A DNA stretch of 28,942 nt from a virus, in the IMG/VR virus record IMGVR_UViG_3300025759_000492, positions 1 through 28,942 of that record; one strand, 5' to 3'. The position numbers and the translations under genes were made by a program. Under the pieces are notes generated by a model, which was given only the letters and a program-made list of their open reading frames with translations, was not told where the DNA came from and did no database searches. How positions within the stretch are numbered: the first letter of the stretch is position 1; every line of letters starts with the position of its first letter. This document shows, piece by piece, positions 21,325 through 28,942 of this stretch.

Positions 21325-22331
21325 TATGTAGGATAGTTTATGCTATTAAGTGTTACTGGTTCTGGATATTTAGCTCTTAAATTTTTTCTAGCTTGTTGTA
21401 TTAATACTTGTTGATACTGCAATAAACTGTTTCTAAGACTATTAGAACTACCTACAGGATAACTTTGTATAGCAATTTGTTCAGTTATATATTTAGCATT
21501 GACTTTATTAATATCTTTTCCAGCTAACATTTGAGCAGCGACACCAGCCATAACAATTGGCTCGTATTCTGTTTCTAAACCTACTGATGTTAATGTTGTA
21601 CTTTCTGATGTTGGAGATACAAATTTCTTTTTAAATGTAACATAACACTCATAACCAGAAGCTATTCCTTGAAATTGTAATGCATGTACTACTTGTGGTC
21701 CAGATGTATATGTTTTAGTTCTTTCAACACTATCTTCATCAGTCCAAGTAAAACCATTAGGTAAATCTACCATTTCTACTGCTACACCAATAAACTTAAG
21801 TCCTGTTTCATCATTACCAGCACTAAAATCTGTATATTGAGATATTGCTTTTATAGGTGCTACTAAATAATTATTGTTATCTACATCAGTACCATAAGTA
21901 CCTATAATCTTATAACCAGTTCCTGATGTTAATGTTTTAGTTTCTACTGCAAATATTGTAGGATAAAGATTTTCTATTTGGTCAGATACAGCATCAAAAA
22001 CATTTTTACGAGGGAAGGTAGGTGTAACTTTAATTAAATCACCTGAACTATGAGCTGCAGCAGTTGTGCCTCTAGCACCTCTTACTACTGTTATTTCATT
22101 AGTAACAGTATTAAGAGCTGTAGAAAACATTAATTCTTGTCCTACTTCAATAATACAACCAGCATCAAGTGCATCTTCTTCTTCAACACTAAACATATTT
22201 CCTGCATAAGATATTGTTGTATCTGAATCAGTTATGCTACTTGTTATATATGAATAAGATTCAACACTTTCAGGTGGTTCTAAATATTCTCTATAAACCC
22301 TATCTACTAGGTCGCCTATTGTTGTACTCAT
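21324..22331 (-). CDS. Head-tail connector/adaptor-like protein, 335 aa
   Basis: A 335-residue protein. The start MSTTIGDLVDRVYREYLEPPE resembles phage adaptor proteins. Residues 30-105 form a beta insertion ending in VVRGARGTTAAAHSSGDLIKVTP, a pattern also seen in other phage tail proteins. The helical C-terminus (PIVMAGVAAQMLAGKDIN...LLQYQQVLIQQARKNLRAKYP) is like adaptor ring proteins. SD TTAGGAG precedes ATG 22331. The order capsid, small protein, connector supports this role. Confidence 0.75.
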   Translation of the reverse strand: MSTTIGDLVDRVYREYLEPPESVESYSYITSSITDSDTTISYAGNMFSVEEEDALDAGCIIEVGQELMFSTALNTVTNEITVVRGARGTTAAAHSSGDLIKVTPTFPRKNVFDAVSDQIENLYPTIFAVETKTLTSGTGYKIIGTYGTDVDNNNYLVAPIKAISQYTDFSAGNDETGLKFIGVAVEMVDLPNGFTWTDEDSVERTKTYTSGPQVVHALQFQGIASGYECYVTFKKKFVSPTSESTTLTSVGLETEYEPIVMAGVAAQMLAGKDINKVNAKYITEQIAIQSYPVGSSNSLRNSLLQYQQVLIQQARKNLRAKYPEPVTLNSINYPT

Positions 22332-22339
22332 TAGTACTC

Positions 22340-22672
22340 CTAACTAGACTTAAATATAAGTTGTATTTTTCTATCTGCTGCTTCAGTTCCGTTAGATGTA
22401 ACTCTTATAAAACCAGATGATGCAAAAGCCCAACCACTAGGGTCTACTCTTACTACATCTCCTGCAGTAACTGTGTAAGTAACTGCTGTTCCATCTGTTT
22501 CTACTACATCTACCCAAGTAGTTCCATCAAATGAAAAATCAAATGTTACGGATGTACCTGTCATAGTTGCAGGAAATACGATACCAGATAATAATAATCC
22601 GCCTGTTTGTACTCCTGTAGAATTACTAGCATCTTCTGAAACGTCAATTAAAGCTTGTTTTGATATTTGCAT
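22340..22672 (-). CDS. Small beta-rich head/tail protein, 110 aa
   Basis: A 110-residue protein, MQISKQALIDVSEDASNSTGVQTGG..., with a beta-sandwich-like pattern (VTFDFSFDGTTWVDVVETDGTAVTYTVTAGDVVRVDPSG). SD TAAGGA precedes ATG 22672. Located between the major capsid protein and the connector, so head decoration or a completion protein is plausible. Family not recognised with certainty. Confidence 0.7.
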   Translation of the reverse strand: MQISKQALIDVSEDASNSTGVQTGGLLLSGIVFPATMTGTSVTFDFSFDGTTWVDVVETDGTAVTYTVTAGDVVRVDPSGWAFASSGFIRVTSNGTEAADRKIQLIFKSS

Positions 22673-22698
22673 AATGTCCTTACTATAGCAGAAGAAAT

Positions 22699-22720
22699 GG
22701 GAGGAAGGTGGATTCCCCCC
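22699..22720 (-). terminator. Probable partial terminator after the capsid gene
   Basis: On the - strand GGGGGGAA pairs with TTCCTCCC (one G-U) around a 6-nt loop TCCACC; ATTTCTTC follows. This is an 8-bp GC-rich stem in an AT-rich region, 18 nt after the capsid stop. The T run is imperfect, so it may attenuate rather than stop transcription, giving high capsid levels and lower downstream levels. Confidence 0.6.
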
Positions 22721-22738
22721 AAATCTTCAAATTAATTT

Positions 22739-23857
22739 CTAAGCTACGCCAGAAATCTTTAGGTGATAGGAAGGAGGACCGAAGTCGTATCCCATCTCCA
22801 TGTAGATTGCTTTTGCAATTTTTGCAGAATCATCTTGGTCAATATCTCTTACGAATACTGTTCCGTATCCAGGGATATTTGTAAAGACTGGCTGTATGAA
22901 AGCAAAGTCTAAGATGAATGCTGTGTTTGCAGGTAAGATATTAGGGTCAATGACCATAAGACCAATTGAACCAAATGGTGTAACAATTGTGTCAATATCA
23001 ATACCAGCGATAGCTCTATCTCTAGGAAGGATAGCACCTGTAATTCCAACATTACCTTCTAGTAATTCTTTGTTTAAGTCAAGCAATTGCTTTGGACTTA
23101 CGCAAAGTACTGGTTGTTGCATTGGAGCATGTGCGTCATATAATCTCTTTAGAGATTCTGCGACTGCATCCCAAGAAAGAACTTGAGCTGCTCCGCCACC
23201 ATCTCCATCAACATCGTTGTAGTATACGTTACCACCAACGAATGTTGGAGCTGCTGTATTATCAGCATTAGCATTTAATGCTACCCATTCTGAAAGACCT
23301 CTCATTTCACGAGTACCAGCTCCTGGAGTGACGTTAGCACCGTCAGAGAAAGTACCGTTAAATGCGAACCATTCAACTTCTCTAGCTACTTTTTCAAGAG
23401 CTAAAGACATTTGCTCTGCAAATTCATCAACAATTGGATTGCTGTTAGCAAGACCTAATTCAGTTCCTGCAGCGTTAGTTCCATCTCCAGCTGATTGTGC
23501 AACAGCTGCTGCTGATAGCGTAAATGGATTTTGATGTTGATATGTTGCCATAGCTGTGTAGGTCATCTTTACACCTTTATGGAAAATTTGAGTAACGCTT
23601 GTGTAAGCTACTCTATCTCTTCCAAGATATTCTGTAGGAGCTGCACCTTCTTGAGCTTTATCTGGCTCAGAAGAAACTGTATGTGAGTCTGCAGCTTGGA
23701 TTTGCCAGAAAGTAGATTGAATAACCTTACCTCCGTTTAATCCTCCTGTAGCAGAAAGAAATGGTGTTCTTTGACCACCTACACGGAATAATTCCCCAGA
23801 AAAGTTATTAATATTCTGAGAATAAATTGTGTTACCTGTCAAGCTTATGCCTGCCAT
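22739..23857 (-). CDS. Major capsid protein (SU10/DUF5309-like)
   Basis: A 372-residue protein. The length, the RVGGQRTPFLSATGGLNGG opening, FAEQMSLALEKVAREVEWFAFNG, KQLLDLNKELLEG and IDTIVTPFGSIGLMVIDPNILP resemble DUF5309/SU10 major head proteins of the HK97 fold. SD GGAGG lies 6 nt before ATG. Codon choice is visibly less AT-rich than in neighbours, as expected for a highly expressed gene. Preceded by scaffold and followed by a terminator-like hairpin. Confidence 0.85.
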   Translation of the reverse strand: MAGISLTGNTIYSQNINNFSGELFRVGGQRTPFLSATGGLNGGKVIQSTFWQIQAADSHTVSSEPDKAQEGAAPTEYLGRDRVAYTSVTQIFHKGVKMTYTAMATYQHQNPFTLSAAAVAQSAGDGTNAAGTELGLANSNPIVDEFAEQMSLALEKVAREVEWFAFNGTFSDGANVTPGAGTREMRGLSEWVALNANADNTAAPTFVGGNVYYNDVDGDGGGAAQVLSWDAVAESLKRLYDAHAPMQQPVLCVSPKQLLDLNKELLEGNVGITGAILPRDRAIAGIDIDTIVTPFGSIGLMVIDPNILPANTAFILDFAFIQPVFTNIPGYGTVFVRDIDQDDSAKIAKAIYMEMGYDFGPPSYHLKISGVA

Positions 23858-23863
23858 AATAAA

Positions 23864-23884
23864 CCTCCGTATATTGTCGTATTA
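23864..23884 (-). promoter_or_regulatory. SD of the capsid gene with T7-promoter-like stretch
   Basis: Reading the - strand, TAATACGAC is followed by AATATACGGAGG. The first nine bases equal the start of the T7 promoter and TATA-GGAG elements follow two bases too early. The GGAGG is a strong SD. No phage RNA polymerase gene is visible in this window, so promoter activity is uncertain and chance resemblance is likely. Confidence 0.3.
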
Positions 23885-23895
23885 AATTTGTTTAC

Positions 23896-24357
23896 TTATT
23901 TTTTATCTTGTTCAATCAAATTAAGCTTTGCTCTTAAACTGTCCTTTACAGTACCGTTTTGTATAACATTAGCTAATTGTTCGTTCAAGTTTTTTGGTAC
24001 ATCTGAACTAGAATTTGCATCAAGTGCAGCTACTCTAGCACGTGCATCATCTTGTACCACTGGTTCAGGTTCAGGTTGTGTTATTTCCTCAACTTGACCT
24101 GTAGTTTCAAAACCATACTCGTCTTTAGCAAACTGTGCGATAGATTCTGCATCAACAGGACCATCATACACTTGTTTCAACGCTTTACCGAAACCTTTGT
24201 CAGTAGATAAACCTAGCTTTCCAAAAACATTATTAATTTCTTTATCTTTAAAAGAAGCTAACTCTGCCTCTAGTTTTTTGATAGTTTCATCTTTTCTATC
24301 AATAGTTTCTCTCATTTGTTTTACACCATGTTCATTAGGTGCATCAAATTCTTCCAT
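23896..24357 (-). CDS. Scaffold protein, 153 aa
   Basis: A 153-residue acidic, helical protein. MEEFDAPNEHGVKQMRETIDRKDETIKKLEAELASFKDKEI is a coiled-coil region typical of capsid scaffolds. The C-terminus is lysine-containing and helical (DSLRAKLNLIEQDKK). It lies directly before the major capsid gene. ATG 24357 is preferred over the in-frame GTG 24369 because GGAGG lies just before 24357 and inside the longer reading. Scaffold proteins guide capsid assembly and then leave. Confidence 0.8.
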   Translation of the reverse strand: MEEFDAPNEHGVKQMRETIDRKDETIKKLEAELASFKDKEINNVFGKLGLSTDKGFGKALKQVYDGPVDAESIAQFAKDEYGFETTGQVEEITQPEPEPVVQDDARARVAALDANSSSDVPKNLNEQLANVIQNGTVKDSLRAKLNLIEQDKK

Positions 24358-24372
24358 TAGTACCTCCACTAT

Positions 24373-24547
24373 GTGTTAACCTATCAGACAAGACCATAGG
24401 CATCTTGCCGTGGTGCTACCTATAACACTTGACTTATACCTCTGGTAGCTAATAGCTATAAGTCCATTACTCTACGATTTTTAATACGAGCTTTCAACGT
24501 AGGCTTCGAAAGCTGATTGCAGGTCTATTATTTTGCGGACCACGCAA
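24373..24547 (-). ncRNA. Candidate structured leader upstream of scaffold/capsid
   Basis: The 200-nt gap 24370-24568 lacks a gene and has five inverted repeats on the - strand (coordinates are + strand): 24533-24537/24543-24547 TTGCG/CGCAA; 24489-24495/24508-24514 AGCTTTC/GAAAGCT; 24431-24438/24457-24464 GACTTATA/TATAAGTC; 24373-24378/24423-24428 GTGTTA/TAACAC, which encloses 24387-24393/24403-24409 (GGCAAGA/TCTTGTC, one G-U valid for - strand RNA). It could be a leader regulating scaffold and capsid, a terminator/antiterminator or a separate RNA. Function unknown. Confidence 0.5.
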
Positions 24548-24568
24548 CGCTATATGAATATTATATAC

Positions 24569-25603
24569 TTAGTCTGCTATAAGTCCAAGTACTTCGTCAC
24601 CTTTTTTAGCAGCGCCTAATGTAATGCCCTGTGAAGATGCTATGTCAGCTTGTGTACGTTGTACACGTTTTTTAGCTTCTTGTCTACCTAAAGCAGCTTC
24701 TTCAAGTGTAAATAAATCTAAATCTCTACCTACAGTTTTAGCTGATTGCATAATGTCAGCAGCAGATTCATAAAGAGTACTTGCTGTTTTAAGTGTCATA
24801 CCTGCTTTTCTTAGCTCATCAAACCTTTCAAATGATGTAGTAAATCCAGCTGCAGCAGCTCTAGCTTCTATTTGTAATGTAGTTAACTCGCCTTTAAAAA
24901 GACCATCTTCAACATCTTTGTTAATTAATGCGCCAAATATTGCATCATCTGTAGCTTCAATATTATAATTTCTAGCAAATAATTCTCTTACTTTAGGAAT
25001 ATCATCTATAACCATGTTATAAACTAAATCAATCCTATCTTGAAACTCTACTGGTGCAACTCCTGTTTTTACTAAATCTTTAAATTGATTTTCAAATTTA
25101 CTAAAATCTGTAATTCCATATTCAGACAAAGTGTTTTTATAAGAATATACATTACTGATTGCTTCTAATTCTGACATTACTAATGAACCATCTTCTCTTA
25201 CTAAATAACCAAAATCTCTTTTCCATTCAGAAGTGTTTCTAGTAATACCTAAAGCAGCATCTGCATTTCCTGTTCTAGCCCAGTTTTTTGCAAATATATC
25301 TAATAAGTCATCAGAAAAAAAAGAATAAATATTTTGTGCTACACCTAATCCAGTTGCGTAATCAAAATTTGATGTAGAAGATGTAGTAGTTGTAGTATCA
25401 GTAGATTCAGTTTCAGGTACAAATTTAACAGTTGTACCATCATCTAAGGTTATATTACCGTCATTATAGGATACGACACCAAGCTTTTCGAATTCTTTTA
25501 TTTTTGATGTAAGTGTCCAACCTTGCTTTTCATAATCTTCTACTAAAGCAGCATCGACCATTGAATAAGAACCAGTATCTGTACGCATTTGTACTAAAGC
25601 CAT
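24569..25603 (-). CDS. Unrecognised structural-region protein, 344 aa
   Basis: A 344-residue protein, MALVQMRTDTGSYSMVDAALVEDY..., with a beta-rich head and a Ser/Thr run at about 68-80 (TESTDTTTTTSSTSN). The rest is helical and charged (LREL..RKAGMTLKTASTLYESAADIMQSAKTVGRDLDL). The end VQRTQADIASSQGITLGAAKK is also helical. GGAGGTAAA precedes its ATG, in overlap with the gene upstream. Likely a minor virion or internal protein given its place before scaffold; not recognised. Confidence 0.75.
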   Translation of the reverse strand: MALVQMRTDTGSYSMVDAALVEDYEKQGWTLTSKIKEFEKLGVVSYNDGNITLDDGTTVKFVPETESTDTTTTTSSTSNFDYATGLGVAQNIYSFFSDDLLDIFAKNWARTGNADAALGITRNTSEWKRDFGYLVREDGSLVMSELEAISNVYSYKNTLSEYGITDFSKFENQFKDLVKTGVAPVEFQDRIDLVYNMVIDDIPKVRELFARNYNIEATDDAIFGALINKDVEDGLFKGELTTLQIEARAAAAGFTTSFERFDELRKAGMTLKTASTLYESAADIMQSAKTVGRDLDLFTLEEAALGRQEAKKRVQRTQADIASSQGITLGAAKKGDEVLGLIAD

Positions 25604-26799
25604 TAACTTTTACCTCCTGTTATTCTAAAGTCTTGACCTTTAATAACTCCTGAACCAAAACTTTTAGTTAAAGCTGTTAATAAATCAGTTGTAGGTTGTG
25701 CATAACCACGTTCTAAACCTTCTAAACGAATCATTTCTTTTTGTTTACCAATATCATTAGTTGTAAGTATTTTATCAAATATTCCATCTTCTTCACTTAC
25801 ATCAACACCCCAGATAGCACTAACTAAATTTTTACTATTGTTCATTATATTTATCCAAGGTATATCTTTATCCCAATTAGAGTTAAAAGCATATCGTTCT
25901 TCTTTTAATTGATTTTCAAAATCTTTTGCAAAATCTGGATTATTTACATATGAACCTGCTAAATCACTCATTTGCGACAAGTAAGGTGCATGTAATGATT
26001 TAGGCAAATAAGTATCTAATAAATTTTGTATTTTATCTTCACCTTTATTTGAAAAACCAATATCTCCATTATCTAATACTTTTTGAAAATCTGCTGATAC
26101 TGTATAATTAGAATTTTTTTGTGTAGCTGCAGTTAATTCAGTTGTTAATCTGTTATTACCCCAAGCACCAGATGCCCATTTTCTAGCAGCATATTTCATA
26201 CTATCAGTATCTAATGTTGCTTCTAATGTTTCTAATATACCGATAACTAAATTATATCCATCAGTTTCTAAAGACTCAGCAGCTAGCTTATCTTTACCAT
26301 ATTTTTTCATACGATTAAACATATCTCCGCTATAACCGTATTCGTTTATTAAACTATAAAATCTATTTTCAGGGTCTAGTTCTAAATTTGTTTGCCAATT
26401 TTCTGGGTCTTCAATCATTGCTTCAGCAACTAACATTAAGTATCTATCATCATTGCCCCATGGCTCACTTTCAGCCATTGTTTTTACTTTTTCAATAGTT
26501 CCAGAAATTACATTACCTTGATTTTGTATATCATAAATATCACCAGCAGCCCATAAATTATTGTTATCTTTTATATCCTGCCATTGTTTTGCATCATAAT
26601 TTTTATATCCTGCAATTGGTGTAGTAAGTTTTCCTAATGAATTAAAACCAATACTAGGTGCATCAGTAATATTACCTAATTGGTCTTTAGTTAAAGTCCA
26701 ATAAAAAATAGTATCGCCTTCTTGATATGCTAAATAAAACTGTCCTTCAACTTGAATTAACGTAGTACCTTTTGGACCATAATTTATTTCATATGACAT
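25603..26799 (-). CDS. Unrecognised structural-region protein, 398 aa
   Basis: A 398-residue protein. The head (ITYGPKGTTLIQVEGQFYLAYQEGDTIFYW-like strands) is beta-rich, then long acidic helices follow with repeated aromatic residues (LWAAGDIYDIQ, YSGDMFNRMKKYG, RKWASGAWGNN). No catalytic motif. Overlaps both neighbours by one base, so it is part of a tightly coupled unit of four. Possibly an internal or ejected virion protein; unproven. Confidence 0.72.
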   Translation of the reverse strand: MSYEINYGPKGTTLIQVEGQFYLAYQEGDTIFYWTLTKDQLGNITDAPSIGFNSLGKLTTPIAGYKNYDAKQWQDIKDNNNLWAAGDIYDIQNQGNVISGTIEKVKTMAESEPWGNDDRYLMLVAEAMIEDPENWQTNLELDPENRFYSLINEYGYSGDMFNRMKKYGKDKLAAESLETDGYNLVIGILETLEATLDTDSMKYAARKWASGAWGNNRLTTELTAATQKNSNYTVSADFQKVLDNGDIGFSNKGEDKIQNLLDTYLPKSLHAPYLSQMSDLAGSYVNNPDFAKDFENQLKEERYAFNSNWDKDIPWINIMNNSKNLVSAIWGVDVSEEDGIFDKILTTNDIGKQKEMIRLEGLERGYAQPTTDLLTALTKSFGSGVIKGQDFRITGGKS

Positions 26800-27677
26800 T
26801 ATTTACCTAATCCTTTAATCATACTAAAAACTTGTTCTGTAGGAGTTTTACCTTTACCTAGTTTACTTTCTGCATATTTAGTTTCTAACCACATACCAGG
26901 AGATAATTTCATATTCTGTGCAAAGATATTTCCAGCTGTTTTTAATATGTTTTCTTCTGTTTGACTTGCAATATCTTTTTCACCCATTAATGCAGCTGAT
27001 TGACCTAATTGGGCTTGTGCTAAACCACCTTCACCAGCACGTAATATACCAGCTAAAAAGTTAGCAGCTTCTGCTTTTACCCACCAAGCAGCAACTGAGC
27101 CTAAACCTGCAGCTCTAAGTCCTGCTTCTAAACCTTCTGATATAGGGTCAAGTACTGCACCTAGTTTAGATATACTACCTTTAGGCAAATTATTTTTTGT
27201 TTCTATATCATCTACTATATTTGTAGGTGTGTCTGCTGTAAGTAAATAATTATATTGTGCAGATAATTCTTGTTGAAACTTTGACATACCTTCAGGTTTT
27301 TTTCGTGGGTCAATAGGATTACCTTCTGCATCTAAATCCCAATTTTCTATGTCTGCTAATACTGCATCTTCTATTGGAGATGGTTCTTCCCAATCTAACA
27401 AAATAGAATTTATATCTTCTAGTTCTCCTGGTCCATAAGGTTTTTGTAAATTATATTGGTCTTTAAATAATTCAAGTTTATCTGCAACATCTTTATTAGT
27501 ATATTCTAATAATTGTTCTGCTTTATCAGCAGGAAGTCCTTTAACAAATTCATCATAATCCAAATATCTTTTAAGTAAACCTTCTTTTAATGGTGATGTT
27601 TGTATGTCATTTTTAATAATTCTTTCTAATTTAAGTCTTTCATCTACTACATTTGTAGGTGTATTATTATCTTCCAT
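26799..27677 (-). CDS. Unrecognised structural-region protein, 292 aa
   Basis: A 292-residue protein. The N-terminal 175 residues are charged and helical with a proline-rich acid stretch (EEPSPIEDAVLADIENW). A less charged glycine/alanine-rich segment follows (GLEAGLRAAGLGSVAAWWVKAEAANFLAG) that could contact membrane, as in phage ejection proteins. This feature makes an internal virion protein plausible. Family not recognised. Confidence 0.72.
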   Translation of the reverse strand: MEDNNTPTNVVDERLKLERIIKNDIQTSPLKEGLLKRYLDYDEFVKGLPADKAEQLLEYTNKDVADKLELFKDQYNLQKPYGPGELEDINSILLDWEEPSPIEDAVLADIENWDLDAEGNPIDPRKKPEGMSKFQQELSAQYNYLLTADTPTNIVDDIETKNNLPKGSISKLGAVLDPISEGLEAGLRAAGLGSVAAWWVKAEAANFLAGILRAGEGGLAQAQLGQSAALMGEKDIASQTEENILKTAGNIFAQNMKLSPGMWLETKYAESKLGKGKTPTEQVFSMIKGLGK

Positions 27678-28867
27678 TAGCTACCTAACCTCCAAGCAAG
27701 ATATTCTTTTTGCATTTTTTCTACTTGAGCAGCATCTTGCATAAATTCTATATCAGATTCTAATTCTTCAGTAAGCTGTCTTTGTGCAGCTTCTAAAGGA
27801 TTTTCTACTGAAAACTCAGGTTTTAATTCTTTAAACTCTACATAACCACCAACTGGTTGTTGTTCTGCACCCATTGCTTTAAATGCATCAGCACCATAAT
27901 ATGTGTTATAAACTTCATTAGCTCTAATAGCTTTATCTTGTGCTATTAATGCTTGTACATATGGTGACCAATCTTTAGCAATTTGTTCAGCAAAATCAGC
28001 TTTACGTCTATCTGACATTTCTTTATTATGTAATGATTTATAAAGACTAAATAATTCATCTTCTAATTTTTGCTGAGTAGGTTCAATAACTTTAGCTCTA
28101 ATTTCTTTAGCAGCTTCTATATCAATTGTTTTTCTATCAGCTTTAGCTTGGTTAAGCCATTCATCTAAAGCAATACTAAATATTTCTCTTGATTCAATTA
28201 CTTGTTCACTTAGTTGTGTATTTGCAAAATCTACACCACCAAATAATGAATTTATTTTTCCATCAATAGTACCTTGTTCAAAACCTTGCATGATTTTATC
28301 TTGCAAACTATTACGTTCAAATCCACCTGGTGCATAACTGTCCATTTGTTCTATTGCATAGTTCATAACTTCTGCAATAAAAGCTTTTGTTATATTACCT
28401 TTAATACCATTTACTTCATCACCTAAATCTTCTTCAGTTATATATCCAGCTTCAATTGCTTTATCTTGAATAGCTGCTGTTTGTGAAATAGTTAATGAAC
28501 TTATAAAAGCATCAAAAAAGTTTGTAGCAGGAAATATATTATTTTTATCTACTTTAACTGTTTGTATCTGTCCATCTACAATTACAGGATTACCCTTTTC
28601 ATCTTTAACAGTTAGATATCTATCATCTGATGTAACACCAAATGGATTAATTGGAACAATAGGTTCATTTTTATTCGCTAAATTTGTTAAAGCTTGATTT
28701 ACCCATAAAGAAATGCTTTGAATAGGTGTAGTTTCATCTAGTAATAATTGTTCTAATACAGCTGATACTTCTGTATTTAGTCCATAACCTGAAGGATTAT
28801 TTATAATATCATTTACTTTTAAACCTGTTTCTTGTTCTAAAGCAGCTATTTCTTCTGGTGTAGCCAT
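27677..28867 (-). CDS. Unrecognised structural-region protein, 396 aa
   Basis: A 396-residue acidic, mainly helical protein (MATPEEIAALEQETGLKVNDIINN...), with a small beta insert near residues 70-110 (DDRYLTVKDEKGNPVIVDGQIQTVKV) and long coiled-coil-like helices (IEPTQQKLEDELFSLYKSLHNKEM; ALLEAAQRQLTEELESDIEFM-like end). It begins in a TAATG overlap with an upstream gene that leaves the window. Internal or ejection protein is a guess from position; no family recognised. Confidence 0.72.
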   Translation of the reverse strand: MATPEEIAALEQETGLKVNDIINNPSGYGLNTEVSAVLEQLLLDETTPIQSISLWVNQALTNLANKNEPIVPINPFGVTSDDRYLTVKDEKGNPVIVDGQIQTVKVDKNNIFPATNFFDAFISSLTISQTAAIQDKAIEAGYITEEDLGDEVNGIKGNITKAFIAEVMNYAIEQMDSYAPGGFERNSLQDKIMQGFEQGTIDGKINSLFGGVDFANTQLSEQVIESREIFSIALDEWLNQAKADRKTIDIEAAKEIRAKVIEPTQQKLEDELFSLYKSLHNKEMSDRRKADFAEQIAKDWSPYVQALIAQDKAIRANEVYNTYYGADAFKAMGAEQQPVGGYVEFKELKPEFSVENPLEAAQRQLTEELESDIEFMQDAAQVEKMQKEYLAWRLGS

Positions 28868-28942
28868 TACGGATTAATTACCTCTCTTACAGCATCAGAA
28901 CCTAATGTTCTTCTTTTTTCCTCTAAAGCTGTAGTATAGTCT
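28867..28942 (-). CDS. C-terminal end of an upstream gene, partial
   Basis: The last 24 codons of a - strand gene enter the window: DYTTALEEKRRTLGSDAVR, then EVINP and TAA at 28867-28869, overlapping the next ATG. A helical, charged tail; its identity cannot be judged from this piece. Confidence 0.7.
   Translation of the reverse strand, partial: DYTTALEEKRRTLGSDAVREVINP

Noticed and set aside
1-28942. CRISPR arrays, insertion sequences, integrase or attachment sites
   Set aside because: No regularly spaced repeats, transposase motifs or integrase found in the window.

Overview
This window looks like part of a strongly AT-rich, probably marine, tailed-phage genome. It holds about 25 short, tightly packed genes on the + strand (1-9962) that meet about 27 genes on the - strand (9979-28942). 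The - strand carries head, connector, tail and fibre genes in virion order (read right to left), then a flavin-dependent halogenase module and a lysis/small-membrane-protein module. The capsid protein resembles the SU10/DUF5309 HK97-fold family. No long tape-measure gene separates capsid from fibres, so a short-tailed virion is the best guess. Portal and terminase are not visible and may lie to the right. The host cannot be named. Three gene starts show TATAAT, exactly 7 nt, then ATG without a convincing Shine-Dalgarno (SD) site, which fits a host that uses leaderless mRNAs (common in Actinobacteria, not exclusive to them).

Left arm (+). 2-852 holds five tiny genes chained by ATGA/TAATG overlaps. 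853-1185 has no gene but holds a structured RNA candidate and a strong hairpin just before an SD site. 1186-4124 is an operon ending in a MoxR/CobS-like AAA+ ATPase and a CobT-like VWA protein with an HELGH motif. 4125-4464 is a second structured, gene-free stretch. 4465-9962 carries a small helix-turn-helix-like protein, a metallophosphoesterase, a Rad52/ERF-like annealing protein, three zinc-finger proteins, a winged-helix-like protein, a lytic transglycosylase-like enzyme, a SET-domain protein and an HNH nuclease.

Right arm (-). From right to left: the tail of an unseen gene, four large unrecognised genes, a structured 200-nt intergenic region, scaffold, major capsid protein, a terminator-like hairpin, a small beta protein, a connector-like protein, a large beta-propeller-like tail protein, fibre proteins including a polyglycine adhesin-like one, then two paralogous proteins of unknown function and a VirX1/PrnA-type halogenase. 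The second paralogue and the halogenase have no ATG, GTG or TTG start; in both cases an ATA overlaps the preceding stop codon. After these come short membrane proteins, a conserved basic phage protein, a TUDOR-like protein, a 55-residue HiPIP-like iron-sulfur candidate, a DUF5675 protein, an unknown 428-residue protein, an r1t-type holin candidate and three small proteins.

Most unusual points: the halogenase module with ATA-type starts, the structured RNAs on either side of the AAA+/VWA operon (one shows an anti-SD-like loop), the structured leader of the scaffold/capsid block, and the mini HiPIP.
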